This document shows positions 1 to 8,116 of a stretch of DNA of 64,000 nucleotides, in pieces; positions within the stretch are counted from its first letter, which is position 1, and every line of letters begins with the position of its first letter. The DNA comes from Avrilella dinanensis (GTDB lineage: Bacteria; Bacteroidota; Bacteroidia; Flavobacteriales; Flavobacteriaceae), in the NCBI RefSeq assembly GCF_002807015.1, contig NZ_NIPO01000001.1:1563604-1627603 (forward strand). The letters run 5' to 3'. The position numbers and the translations under genes are program-made. The notes beneath the pieces were generated by a model, which saw nothing but the letters and a program-made list of their open reading frames with translations, ran no database searches and was not told the DNA's origin.

Positions 1-415
1 GCAAAGCTTCGTAAATCAGATATTCCTGGTCAGTCAAATCGCTAATCAGGATATTTTCTTTGGAATTATATTTGATTAAAGTTTCCGTTTCGAGCAACAA
101 AGCACCCGGCACCGCTGCCCGGTAAACTTCGCCCAAAGTACACATGTAATAATCGGCAATCCATTGCCAAAATTTGATTTGTGTGTGGGTTACAATTGGT
201 TTTTCATCAATGATTTCAATAATTTCTTTTGCCTGATATTTCAACGGAGGCTGATGATGCTTATTTATGACCACCGCAGTATAAATGCCTGTTTTTCCAA
301 ACGGCACAGCCACCCGATAACCGGTATCTAAAAACTGAAATTCGGACTCAGACACCTGATAGGTAAATGTGTTTGGTACTTTTAACGGAACAATAACCTC
401 AATGAAATATTGCAT
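1..415 (-). CDS. priA: Primosomal protein N' (PriA), N-terminal part, cut by window edge
   Basis: The reverse strand from the ATG at 415 stays open to the window edge, giving about 138 residues that start MQYFIEVIVPLKVPNTFTYQ. The pattern of I-V-P-L-x3-FTY, then GYRVAVPFGK near residue 40 and a W-x-W-x-A-x-YY segment near 85, matches the 3'-DNA-end-binding N-terminal domain of PriA. PriA is the superfamily 2 helicase that restarts stalled replication forks. The helicase core lies outside the window. The next gene on the same strand (AAA protein, ending at 449) is upstream with a 33-bp gap, so the two may be co-transcribed. The assignment rests on the N-terminal domain only. Confidence 0.85.
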   Translation of the reverse strand, partial: MQYFIEVIVPLKVPNTFTYQVSESEFQFLDTGYRVAVPFGKTGIYTAVVINKHHQPPLKYQAKEIIEIIDEKPIVTHTQIKFWQWIADYYMCTLGEVYRAAVPGALLLETETLIKYNSKENILISDLTDQEYLIYEAL

Positions 416-448
416 AATTCAAAGCTGTGAAATCATTTATCAAATAAA

Positions 449-1837
449 TTAATCTTCTGTGTTTTCGGTTATTTCTTCTGTTTCTTCCGATGAATCTTCG
501 GCAGAACTTTTAAAGCCTATTTTTCTGGTTGGTTCTTTTTTGACTTTATAGAAATCAAATTCCATTTCCATTTCTAAAAATCGATGTGGAAAATCAGTAC
601 CCACGTTTTGTTTGGCATCTAAAACAAATCTGGCACATTGCGTAAGATAATGTGAAGTCAGTTTGGCTCTCGCTTCGGTGTAGGCAATGGATAGTAATTG
701 CTCTGTGATAACGATTTCCCGTTTATCATTTTTCCGGTACAAGCTGTAAATTCTTTTTTTCAATGATTGTGTAAAATCAATCAACATCGTATTTGAGAAA
801 AGTTTGGTTTGTGCTGCCACAGCCCGCCAAAATTCTCTGTCATCAGCTTTGTTTTCTTTCAGAATACGGAGTAGAGGAGAGTTCTCGTCCAATTGATCGG
901 TCATGTGGTACAGAATTAATTCTGCTCTTTCGTCTTCTGTTGGCGGAAAAATCGGGATATGCAAATCAAATCGTCCGGGAGCGGTAATTTCTTCATTTAC
1001 AGCCGAAAGTACTTCAGCAGAACCAACAACGACCACTTCCGAATGCACATCTTTTTGTATATGGCGGGCAACGGCGTTAATCATATTAATCGCCTGCAAA
1101 GACATACGGTCTTTTTCATTACCCATGATTTCATCAAAATTTTCTATGAATAATAAAGTTCTGGGTTGTTTCAGCTTTTGAGCTAAAAATTCATTAAACT
1201 GTGATTTTCCATTGTTACCGTTTTCACTTTTTTTCATACTGAAATAATCCTGATAAAGATGCACGAATTCATAACCAATTAAATCAGCAATTTTTTTCGC
1301 CCAAAACACTTTTCCGCTTCCTGGAGGTCCGTATAAAATCATTCCGGAAGGCTTTGATATTCCCCATTGGTTCAGTTGGTTTGGCGTGATAAATGGTTCT
1401 AATAAATCAGTAATATAGAAAAACAGGTCACTGTAACCGACTAAAGTTTTGGGTGTTGAATAAGCTATTTTATCCAAATCATTGTAGATAAAATCATAGT
1501 TTCCGCCCAAATAAATATGTATCAAATAACTGGATACAGTCGTTTGAAATTTTTCTGCATCAATATCCTGCAATCCGTTTTCTTTAAAAAAGGTAATAAT
1601 AGTTTCCGGATTAACATCGATTTCCTTTGATATCTCGCTGATTGTTTTTGGCTTGCCATGGTCCTTGCAATACTTTATCAGAAAATCTTTGTTGTTGTTC
1701 ACAAAGTCGATAAAACCTTCCTGCAACTGAAAATTTGTATCAATAACCTGATTAATATCTATTCCGAAATCAAAAATAAAACTCTGTAAACTTTCTAATG
1801 AAAGGTTATTTTCGTGTGCTAAATCAATTAATCTCAT
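449..1837 (-). CDS. AAA-family ATPase with IF2N-like N-terminus and degenerate active site
   Basis: 462 residues. Residues 1-30 (RLIDLAHENNLSLESL) resemble the small helical domain at the start of initiation factor IF-2; residues 65-95 resemble a second helical repeat. A classical AAA module follows: P-loop at 170-177, Walker B region 228-236, PGRFD motif at 287-291. Several key residues are unusual. The P-loop reads GPPGSGKV, with Val where Thr or Ser coordinates magnesium. The Walker B reads LLFIENFDE, so the usual Asp-Glu pair is Glu-Asn. The arginine-finger segment reads APGRFDLH instead of RPGRFDR. The acidic tail contains SSEETEEITE. It lies 10 bp downstream of uvrB on the same strand. 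The protein probably binds nucleotide poorly or acts as a scaffold; its specific role is unknown to me. Confidence 0.75.
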   Translation of the reverse strand: MRLIDLAHENNLSLESLQSFIFDFGIDINQVIDTNFQLQEGFIDFVNNNKDFLIKYCKDHGKPKTISEISKEIDVNPETIITFFKENGLQDIDAEKFQTTVSSYLIHIYLGGNYDFIYNDLDKIAYSTPKTLVGYSDLFFYITDLLEPFITPNQLNQWGISKPSGMILYGPPGSGKVFWAKKIADLIGYEFVHLYQDYFSMKKSENGNNGKSQFNEFLAQKLKQPRTLLFIENFDEIMGNEKDRMSLQAINMINAVARHIQKDVHSEVVVVGSAEVLSAVNEEITAPGRFDLHIPIFPPTEDERAELILYHMTDQLDENSPLLRILKENKADDREFWRAVAAQTKLFSNTMLIDFTQSLKKRIYSLYRKNDKREIVITEQLLSIAYTEARAKLTSHYLTQCARFVLDAKQNVGTDFPHRFLEMEMEFDFYKVKKEPTRKIGFKSSAEDSSEETEEITENTED

Positions 1838-1847
1838 AGTCTATATT

Positions 1848-3851
1848 TTATTTGTTTTTTAAATCCTGTAATACTTTTATTTCGTCACGGAGTTCGGCAG
1901 CTTTGATGAAATCCAGCTCTTTTGCCGCTTTTTCCATTTCTTTTCTTTTCTCCCGGATTAGCTTGTCGTAATCCACTTTAGCATGATAAGCCATTTCACT
2001 TTCGGCTACCTGAGAAAGTATATTCCTTTCCTTACTGTATTTATCTATATATGAAGTGTTTGAAATAACGGACTCTTCAATTTTCTTATTCAAAGGTTTG
2101 GGAGTGAGGTTGTTTTTCTCATTATATTCCATTTGCTTTTGCCGCCTGTAATTGGTTTCGTCGATAGTTTTTTGCATACTATCGGTTACTTTATCTGCAT
2201 ACATAATAGCTTTCCCTTTGATATTTCTTGCTGCACGACCGACCGTTTGCGTTAATGAGCGGGCACTTCTCAGAAATCCTTCTTTATCAGCATCGAGTAT
2301 AGCAACGAGCGATACTTCGGGCAAATCCAAGCCTTCCCGTAAAAGGTTCACGCCGATAAGTACATCAAACAAACCTTTACGTAAATCTTGCATAATTTCA
2401 ACTCGCTCCAGTGTATCCACATCAGAGTGAACATAGCGACAGCGAATACCCGATTTGGTAAAATATTTGGTCAGTTCTTCCGCCATTCGCTTGGTCAGCG
2501 TAGTTACCAAAACCCGCTCGTCGAGTTCTTCCCTTATACGGATTTCTTCAATCAAATCATCAACCTGATTACCTGTCGGTCGAATTTCGATAATGGGGTC
2601 AAGTAATCCCGTCGGACGAATAATCTGTTCGACATAAATTCCTTCTGATTTTTGCAATTCGTAATCTGCTGGCGTTGCCGACACATAGATAACCTGATTT
2701 TGTAAAGATTCAAATTCTTCAAATTTCAATGGTCTGTTGTCCATCGCTGCCGGAAGCCGGAAGCCGTATTCAACCAGATTTTCCTTTCGGGAACGGTCGC
2801 CGCCATACATAGCGTGAACCTGAGGAATGGTAACATGGCTTTCGTCAATAACCATCAGGAAATCATCAGGAAAATAGTCCAGCAAGCAGAACGGGCGGGT
2901 GCCTGGCATACGCTGGTCTAAATAACGGGAATAATTCTCAATACCTGAGCAATAGCCCAGTTCTCTCATCATTTCCAAATCAAAAGTAGTTCGCTCTTCA
3001 ATGCGTTTGGCTTCGAGATGTTTACCGATAGATTTGAAATAATCTGCCTGTTTTACCATATCCTGCTGGATTTCCCAAATAGCATTTTGTAAGACATCGG
3101 GCGAAGTCACAAAAAGGTTAGCAGGGTAGATGTTGAGCTGCGGATATCGCTCAATAACTGCCATAGTTTGCGGGTCAAAAGCTTCTATTTCCTCAATTTC
3201 ATCTCCAAAAAAAATGATTCTATATGGATTATCGGCATAAGCGGGGAAAATTTCCACAGTATCACCTTTTATTCTGAAATTTCCCGGAAGAAACTCAGCT
3301 TCTGTACGGGCATAAAGGCTTTGCACCAAGCGATGTAGCAAGTCTGTTCGCGTGATTTGCTGCTCTGTTTCTACAGTAATTACATTTTTTTTGAACTCTG
3401 TCGGATTCCCGATACCGTATAAACAAGACACGGAAGAAATTACCACAACATCTCTGCGTCCGGACAAAAGGGCAGAGGTAGTGCTTAGTCTTAGCTTTTC
3501 TAATTCTTCGTTAATGGATAAATCTTTTTCGATATATGTTCCGCTAACAGGAATATAAGCTTCGGGTTGATAATAGTCATAATAAGAAACAAAATATTCC
3601 ACAGCGTTGTCAGGAAAAAATTGCTTGAATTCGGCATAGAGCTGAGCAGCCAGGGTTTTGTTGTGGGCGAGTATTAGCGTTGGTTTTTGAATATTTTCGA
3701 TAACATTGGCAATCGTAAATGTTTTTCCCGACCCGGTAACCCCCATAAGAGTCTGGTATTTTTCATTTCTGCTTAATCCTTCAGACAGAGATTTTATAGC
3801 CAGGGGCTGGTCTCCGGTAGGTTGAAAATCGGAATTTATTTGAAAAGGCAT
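1848..3851 (-). CDS. uvrB: Excinuclease ABC subunit B
   Basis: 667 residues, normal length for UvrB, the damage-verifying helicase-like subunit of nucleotide excision repair that receives DNA from UvrA and recruits UvrC. Visible features: N-terminal DFQPTGDQPLAIKSL, P-loop MGVTGSGKTFTIAN near residue 40, the beta-hairpin YYDYYQPEAYIP near 93, the DESHVT box near 338, helicase motif VGRAARN near 540, and a C-terminal UVR domain (KEMEKAAKELDFIKAAELRDEI) that contacts UvrC. All family landmarks are present. It is followed on the same strand by the AAA-family gene with a 10-bp gap. Confidence 0.98.
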   Translation of the reverse strand: MPFQINSDFQPTGDQPLAIKSLSEGLSRNEKYQTLMGVTGSGKTFTIANVIENIQKPTLILAHNKTLAAQLYAEFKQFFPDNAVEYFVSYYDYYQPEAYIPVSGTYIEKDLSINEELEKLRLSTTSALLSGRRDVVVISSVSCLYGIGNPTEFKKNVITVETEQQITRTDLLHRLVQSLYARTEAEFLPGNFRIKGDTVEIFPAYADNPYRIIFFGDEIEEIEAFDPQTMAVIERYPQLNIYPANLFVTSPDVLQNAIWEIQQDMVKQADYFKSIGKHLEAKRIEERTTFDLEMMRELGYCSGIENYSRYLDQRMPGTRPFCLLDYFPDDFLMVIDESHVTIPQVHAMYGGDRSRKENLVEYGFRLPAAMDNRPLKFEEFESLQNQVIYVSATPADYELQKSEGIYVEQIIRPTGLLDPIIEIRPTGNQVDDLIEEIRIREELDERVLVTTLTKRMAEELTKYFTKSGIRCRYVHSDVDTLERVEIMQDLRKGLFDVLIGVNLLREGLDLPEVSLVAILDADKEGFLRSARSLTQTVGRAARNIKGKAIMYADKVTDSMQKTIDETNYRRQKQMEYNEKNNLTPKPLNKKIEESVISNTSYIDKYSKERNILSQVAESEMAYHAKVDYDKLIREKRKEMEKAAKELDFIKAAELRDEIKVLQDLKNK

Positions 3852-3879
3852 CGCTTTGTTTTAATAATATAAAAATACA

Positions 3880-3909
3880 AAAAAGCGGAAGATTAATCTT
3901 CCGCTTTTT
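3880..3909 (-). terminator. Perfect 30-bp palindrome, terminator of the OmpA-family gene
   Basis: Two 15-base arms (AAAAAGCGGAAGATT and its exact complement) meet without a spacer between the OmpA-family stop codon and the uvrB start. With the A/T-rich ends this is a classical intrinsic terminator for leftward transcription, and it would also work in the other direction. Confidence 0.85.
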
Positions 3910-3928
3910 CAAATATTTAAGGTTTAAA

Positions 3929-5185
3929 TTACTTTACAGAGAAAGTAACTCTTCTTGCAAATTTAGAAACGTTTTTGTTAGTACCGTCTAATGAAGTATC
4001 TTCACCTTTAGCATTAACATTGATTCTTGAGCTTGGAACGCCTGCTTGCTCTAACAATTTAGCTACGCTTTTTGCTCTTCTTTCAGATAAACGTTGGTTG
4101 TAATCAGCGTTACCTACAGAGTCAGCAAAACCATTAACAGCTACAGAAGCGTTAGGGTTACTTCTCAAGTAAGTCAAGATGAAGTTTACAGCCTCAGTGT
4201 TTTTAGGTGTTGATTTATCGAAATCGAAGTAAACAGCCACATAACCATCGTTGATCAAATCTTTAGCAGTGTTTGAATCACTTTTAGTCATGGTCTCTCC
4301 TTTACCATAGTTATCAGCAAAGTATTGCTCATAAGTATCAGGAATACCGTTTTTATTCTTATCGATAGATCTACCTTTAACATCTACCATGTTTCCGGCA
4401 GGAGTGTTAGGCTCTAAATCCAAGTAATCAGCTACACCGTCACCGTCAGAATCCAACATTTTGTTTTCGATATCTGTAACTCTGTTTTCAAGAGAAGCAA
4501 CACGTCCTTCAATCATATCTTCAGTTACAAACCAGTCAGCATGTTGCTCGTGTCCACCTAAATAGAAAGAAAGACCTAGCGTAGCGTTATAAAGTGTTCC
4601 GTCGAACCCTCTGTCAGAAGTAGCTGGAGATCCATCAAAATTTCTGTCTTGACGAACATTGTTTACCATTGTGAAGTCAGCATTTAAAGCTACTCTTCTT
4701 CCTAATTTAACTTGTCCAGTTAAACCTAATACAACATGAGCCATTTGATCTTTGTCATAAGCACCATCAGCAAAAACACCGTCTTTGCCAGGAGTCATCC
4801 ATGAATACCCAGCACCCATGTGAGCTTGTAAGTTCAATACTTTAGTCCAATCTTCAAAGTTCATGATACGACCTAAGTTAGCAACCCCTTGCAAGCTTGT
4901 ACGGTAATATGTTGTTCTAAATTCATTAGAATCTTCGCCGTTTTTCATGTAATCATAACCAAAATCAGCTTTGATACCGAATTTGTTATTGAACATGTAA
5001 CGTACACCTCCGTCGGCGTGAATAGGAGAGAAGCTATCAACAAAATATCCTGCAGCCATAGGGCTTGTAGGTTTTGTGATACCTGCATTTAAATCAATGG
5101 ACCATTTGTTGTAATCCTTTTCCTGTGCGTTGATGCCACTAACTGCGAACAAAGCAGCTAATACTGGCAATGTCATTTTTTTCAT
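3929..5185 (-). CDS. OmpA-family outer-membrane porin (P60-like)
   Basis: 418 residues. A Sec signal peptide with cleavage after INA at about residue 20 is followed by an eight-strand-like beta-barrel region (22-210), a short coiled segment (225-243, EGRVASLENRVTDIE), one calcium-binding thrombospondin-type-3-like repeat (DSDGDGVADYLD, 245-256) and an OmpA C-terminal peptidoglycan-binding domain (315-418) with NQRLSERRAKSV at 363-374. This layout is that of the abundant P60-type porins of flavobacteria, which tether the outer membrane to peptidoglycan. It has its own promoter (-7 box TACATTTG on the minus strand at 5233-5240), a 5' leader of about 45 nt and a strong terminator, so it is monocistronic and probably highly expressed. 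Confidence 0.93.
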   Translation of the reverse strand: MKKMTLPVLAALFAVSGINAQEKDYNKWSIDLNAGITKPTSPMAAGYFVDSFSPIHADGGVRYMFNNKFGIKADFGYDYMKNGEDSNEFRTTYYRTSLQGVANLGRIMNFEDWTKVLNLQAHMGAGYSWMTPGKDGVFADGAYDKDQMAHVVLGLTGQVKLGRRVALNADFTMVNNVRQDRNFDGSPATSDRGFDGTLYNATLGLSFYLGGHEQHADWFVTEDMIEGRVASLENRVTDIENKMLDSDGDGVADYLDLEPNTPAGNMVDVKGRSIDKNKNGIPDTYEQYFADNYGKGETMTKSDSNTAKDLINDGYVAVYFDFDKSTPKNTEAVNFILTYLRSNPNASVAVNGFADSVGNADYNQRLSERRAKSVAKLLEQAGVPSSRINVNAKGEDTSLDGTNKNVSKFARRVTFSVK

Positions 5186-5232
5186 AATTACTCTTTTAAG
5201 TGTATAATTAATTTTAATTGTTAATTACAATG

Positions 5233-5240
5233 CAAATGTA
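5233..5240 (-). promoter_or_regulatory. Bacteroidota -7 promoter box for the OmpA-family gene
   Basis: On the minus strand this reads TACATTTG, a perfect TAnnTTTG, 48 bp before the start codon. No clear -33 TTTG is visible at the usual distance; the upstream segment is a run of T and TA steps. Confidence 0.6.
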
Positions 5241-5285
5241 CAAAAAAAAATATATTAACATAATGTTTTTTTTATTTTTTTATTT

Positions 5286-5573
5286 TCACATGTCTTTATG
5301 CAACCAGTTTTTTTCTGAATAGAACGTTCCGAAAGGAATTAATGAAGCTATACTTATTAATATGAATTTTTTAAAACTCCACTTCAATTCAACTTTCAAC
5401 ATAATTGCCATAACAATATATGCTATAAACAGCAAACCGTGTGCCATTCCTATAGGAAATAATAAATTTTTGTATAATTCTATATTAACATTCTTGAGTA
5501 CCAGCATGTTAAAAAACAAAACTAAATAAGATATTCCTTCAAGGAAGCCAACTATAGTAAAAATTCTAAGCAT
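5286..5573 (-). CDS. DUF3817 family small membrane protein
   Basis: 95 residues with three predicted membrane helices (about 4-25, 40-62 and 70-85). The start LRIFTIVGFLEGISYLVLFF and the FPIGMAHGLLFIAYIV segment near 40-55 are characteristic of the DUF3817 (YdzA-like) family of integral membrane proteins, whose function is not established. Its ATG overlaps the end of the upstream gene by 8 bp, so the two are translationally coupled. Confidence 0.8.
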   Translation of the reverse strand: MLRIFTIVGFLEGISYLVLFFNMLVLKNVNIELYKNLLFPIGMAHGLLFIAYIVMAIMLKVELKWSFKKFILISIASLIPFGTFYSEKNWLHKDM

Positions 5574-5928
5574 AATTCATCATTTTTTTGTTGAATTCTT
5601 TCAAATCTGATATATTGTGCTTGTTGTTTAAATCTAATAATAAATTAAGGAAATAGCTCAAACTTTCGTTCGCATCGTGAGTGATTTCATTATTTTCAGC
5701 ATCTTCGTCGATAGGTTCGTCGTTAGGAATATTTATCAAAAAATTATTATTTTCTGCCAAATGTTCTGCACACAATCTCAATGCTTTGACTACGGTAGGA
5801 TTTTGTTCTTCAAGAGCAAATGTTCTGATTTCCTTTAATTTTGATGCAAGATTTGCATATTCTGTGTCTTTAGAATCAACGCTCTTGATGATTTCTTTAA
5901 TCAATTGGTTTGCTTTCGGATTTTCCAC
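5566..5928 (-). CDS. Hypothetical soluble protein, coupled to DUF3817 gene
   Basis: 120 residues, no signal peptide or membrane segment. It is rich in Asn, Glu and Leu and predicted mostly helical (LIKEIIKSVDSKDTEY at the start, YFLNLLLDLNNKHNISDL near the end), with an acidic linker NDEPIDEDAENNEITHD in the middle. I do not recognise the family. It overlaps the following DUF3817 gene by 8 bp, which implies joint expression. Confidence 0.7.
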   Translation of the reverse strand: MENPKANQLIKEIIKSVDSKDTEYANLASKLKEIRTFALEEQNPTVVKALRLCAEHLAENNNFLINIPNDEPIDEDAENNEITHDANESLSYFLNLLLDLNNKHNISDLKEFNKKMMNYA

Positions 5929-6087
5929 TTTATATATAGATTAAAAATTTCGTGCAAATTTAATCTTTAAACTTTTGCAATCCTAACCATACATTGATTT
6001 TATACAAATTTTATTATTCAGTGAGGATTTGCCAGATAAAAATCGTCTATAAATTGACCTATAATATATATTATGTAAAATAGTAAA

Positions 6088-6116
6088 TTGTTTAACCCCT
6101 TCTTTTTGTATATTTG
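6088..6116 (+). promoter_or_regulatory. Bacteroidota-type promoter for the transporter-Nudix operon
   Basis: TTG at 6088-6090 and TATATTTG at 6109-6116 are separated by 18 bp, matching the TTG-N17-23-TAnnTTTG consensus. The start codon of the transporter lies 30 bp downstream. Confidence 0.75.
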
Positions 6117-6146
6117 CACCAAACACTATTATAAACCAAAAAAACC

Positions 6147-7007
6147 ATGTTATTCCTACTTCTCAGTATTATCTGTAGCGTTTCGGTCGGCGTATTGTTT
6201 AAGTTGATAAAAACCAAAACGACCATTAATATCTTTCTGATAACGATTAATTACCTGGTGGCCTTTGTTTTGGCTTACTTACTATTTAATCCGGAAATTG
6301 ATTTTAATATATTCACACACAGCGGATTTTTATTCATGGCATTACCTTTGATACTTCTGATGCCAACGGTTTTCCTGCTCGTTCCGAAATCCATCGAAAA
6401 CTCCGGGATTATTAAAACAGACATTGCCCAGCGTCTTTCATTAATTATTCCCATATTGTGTAGTTTCTGGCTTTTTGGCGAAATTGTCCCCATATTGAAA
6501 ATAATTGCCCTTGCAATCGGTTTTGGTTCCATTTTTCTGATTTTGAACAAACCTGACCAAAATAAGAATTCATTATATTTATTACTGGTTTTTCTCGGTT
6601 ACGGAATCGCTGATGTCTTATACAAAAAAATAGCTCTGTTTAATGATTATCCTTATACAACAATGCTTTTTTATATTTTCGGCGGCTGTCTGTTGTTTTC
6701 TATATTATTGATAATGAGCAAAATAAATTCTATTAAAAAAGAATATCAGCATAAAACCTGGCTATACGGATTTCTTCTGGGCAGCTTGAATTTCTGTAAT
6801 ATTTTCTTCTATCTCAAAGCACATCAGTCATTTAGAGAAACTCCTACAACCGTATTTGCCGGAATGAATTTCGGTGTAATCGTTTTAGGAACGCTCATAG
6901 GGTATTTTTTCTTCCATGAAAAATTAAGTAAAAAAAATGTTTTTGGATTGATAATGGCTATATTAGCAGTAAGTTTAATCGTAATTTCCGATATTTACTA
7001 TGGCTAA
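6147..7007 (+). CDS. DMT-superfamily (EamA-like) membrane transporter
   Basis: 286 residues with about ten hydrophobic helices spread evenly from residue 1 to 284, in two similar halves (2-138 and 145-284). This is the arrangement of EamA/drug-metabolite transporters of the inner membrane. The second half ends with a helix pair containing VFAGMNFGVIVLGTLIGYFF and a short KLSKKN loop, also typical. The substrate cannot be told from the sequence. A good promoter lies 30 bp upstream, and the stop overlaps the Nudix start by 8 bp, so the two genes form an operon. Confidence 0.8.
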   Translation: MLFLLLSIICSVSVGVLFKLIKTKTTINIFLITINYLVAFVLAYLLFNPEIDFNIFTHSGFLFMALPLILLMPTVFLLVPKSIENSGIIKTDIAQRLSLIIPILCSFWLFGEIVPILKIIALAIGFGSIFLILNKPDQNKNSLYLLLVFLGYGIADVLYKKIALFNDYPYTTMLFYIFGGCLLFSILLIMSKINSIKKEYQHKTWLYGFLLGSLNFCNIFFYLKAHQSFRETPTTVFAGMNFGVIVLGTLIGYFFFHEKLSKKNVFGLIMAILAVSLIVISDIYYG

Positions 7008-7428
7008 AGAATATGTCTCTAAAATATTTGTAACTGTTGATATTGTGGTATTTAGAGAAAAAAATACACAAAAAGAAATTTTGCTGATTCAGCGAAAAAA
7101 TGAACCATTCAAAAATCAATGGGCACTGCCCGGTGGTTTTGTTGATAACGATGAAGATTTGGAAACTGCTGCCAAACGTGAGCTTCGGGAAGAAACTTGT
7201 GTTGTTGCATCAAATCTTCAACAGGTTAAAGCTTATGGAAACCCATATCGTGACCCACGTGGTTATATGGTTTCCGTAGTATATTTCACAACGGTTGATA
7301 GTGATACAAACGCAGTTGCCGCCGATGATGCCAAGGCATTACAGTGGTTTACTGTGGAAAACCTCCCCGATTTAGCGTTCGACCACCAAACGATTATTGA
7401 AGATACTTTAGCCAAAGTTTTCAAGTAA
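7000..7428 (+). CDS. Nudix hydrolase
   Basis: 142 residues with one Nudix fold. The Nudix box runs from about residue 47 (GGFVDNDEDLETAAKRELRE then ET) and keeps the REL-REE core; the usual Gly after EE-x is Cys (EETCV), a tolerated change. The upstream FKNQWALPGG supports the ADP-ribose or dNTP pyrophosphatase type. The substrate is not assignable from sequence. Its start lies inside the end of the upstream transporter gene (8-bp overlap). Confidence 0.88.
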   Translation: MAKEYVSKIFVTVDIVVFREKNTQKEILLIQRKNEPFKNQWALPGGFVDNDEDLETAAKRELREETCVVASNLQQVKAYGNPYRDPRGYMVSVVYFTTVDSDTNAVAADDAKALQWFTVENLPDLAFDHQTIIEDTLAKVFK

Positions 7429-7458
7429 AATCTTGGTGTCAATATTCGCTAATTTACA

Positions 7459-8079
7459 CTATATAATTTCCACACTTCCTTTGCCTTCTCTGATGATTTC
7501 CGGCTCATGCCCCGAAAGGTCAATAACTGTAGAAGCTTCATTGTCGCCATATCCTCCGTCAATGACCAAATCAACAATATTATTCCATTTTTCGTAAATC
7601 AATTCCGGGTCGGTGGTGTATTCCAGTATCTCGTCATCATCTTTGATTGAAGTGGAAACAATCGGATTGCCCAGTTTTTTCACGATTTCAATCACAATAT
7701 TATTATCCGGCACACGAATACCGACTGTTTTTTTCTTTTTAAATTCTTTCGGCAAATTGTTATTTCCGGGTAATATAAATGTATAGGGACCAGGCAAAGC
7801 TCTTTTCAGAATTTTGAACGTCGATGTATCAATCTGTTTGACATAATCAGACAGGTTGCTCAAATCGGAACAAACAAACGAAAAATTGGCTTTGTCTAAT
7901 TTAATGCCTTTTATTTTAGCAATTTTTTCAAGGGCTTTGGTGTTGGTAATATCACACCCCAAACCATAAACGGTATCGGTCGGATAAATAATCAAACCAC
8001 CTTCTTTCAGCACCTTAACCACTTTTTCTATCTCCTTCTGGTTAGGATTTTCCGGATATATTTTTATAAAATCTGCCAT
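7459..8079 (-). CDS. L-threonylcarbamoyladenylate synthase family protein (Sua5/YciO/YrdC)
   Basis: 206 residues, one YrdC domain. [17 protein letters not shown] near residue 28 is the signature of the family, and [12 protein letters not shown] near 90 and GIRVPD near 120 are the expected nucleotide-binding segments. The family makes threonylcarbamoyl-AMP for the t6A37 modification of ANN-decoding tRNAs; the YciO branch is closely related and its role is less clear. The protein lacks the C-terminal Sua5 domain. It lies 37 bp downstream of the UvrD-type helicase gene on the same strand. Confidence 0.88.
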   Translation of the reverse strand: MADFIKIYPENPNQKEIEKVVKVLKEGGLIIYPTDTVYGLGCDITNTKALEKIAKIKGIKLDKANFSFVCSDLSNLSDYVKQIDTSTFKILKRALPGPYTFILPGNNNLPKEFKKKKTVGIRVPDNNIVIEIVKKLGNPIVSTSIKDDDEILEYTTDPELIYEKWNNIVDLVIDGGYGDNEASTVIDLSGHEPEIIREGKGSVEII

Positions 8080-8116
8080 TTTCTTGTATAATTATTTGTC
8101 TGACGAAAATAATGAA

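Noticed and set aside
2152..2430. Opposite-strand ORFs inside uvrB and other housekeeping genes
   Set aside because: They are shadows of well-supported genes, lack family features and promoters.
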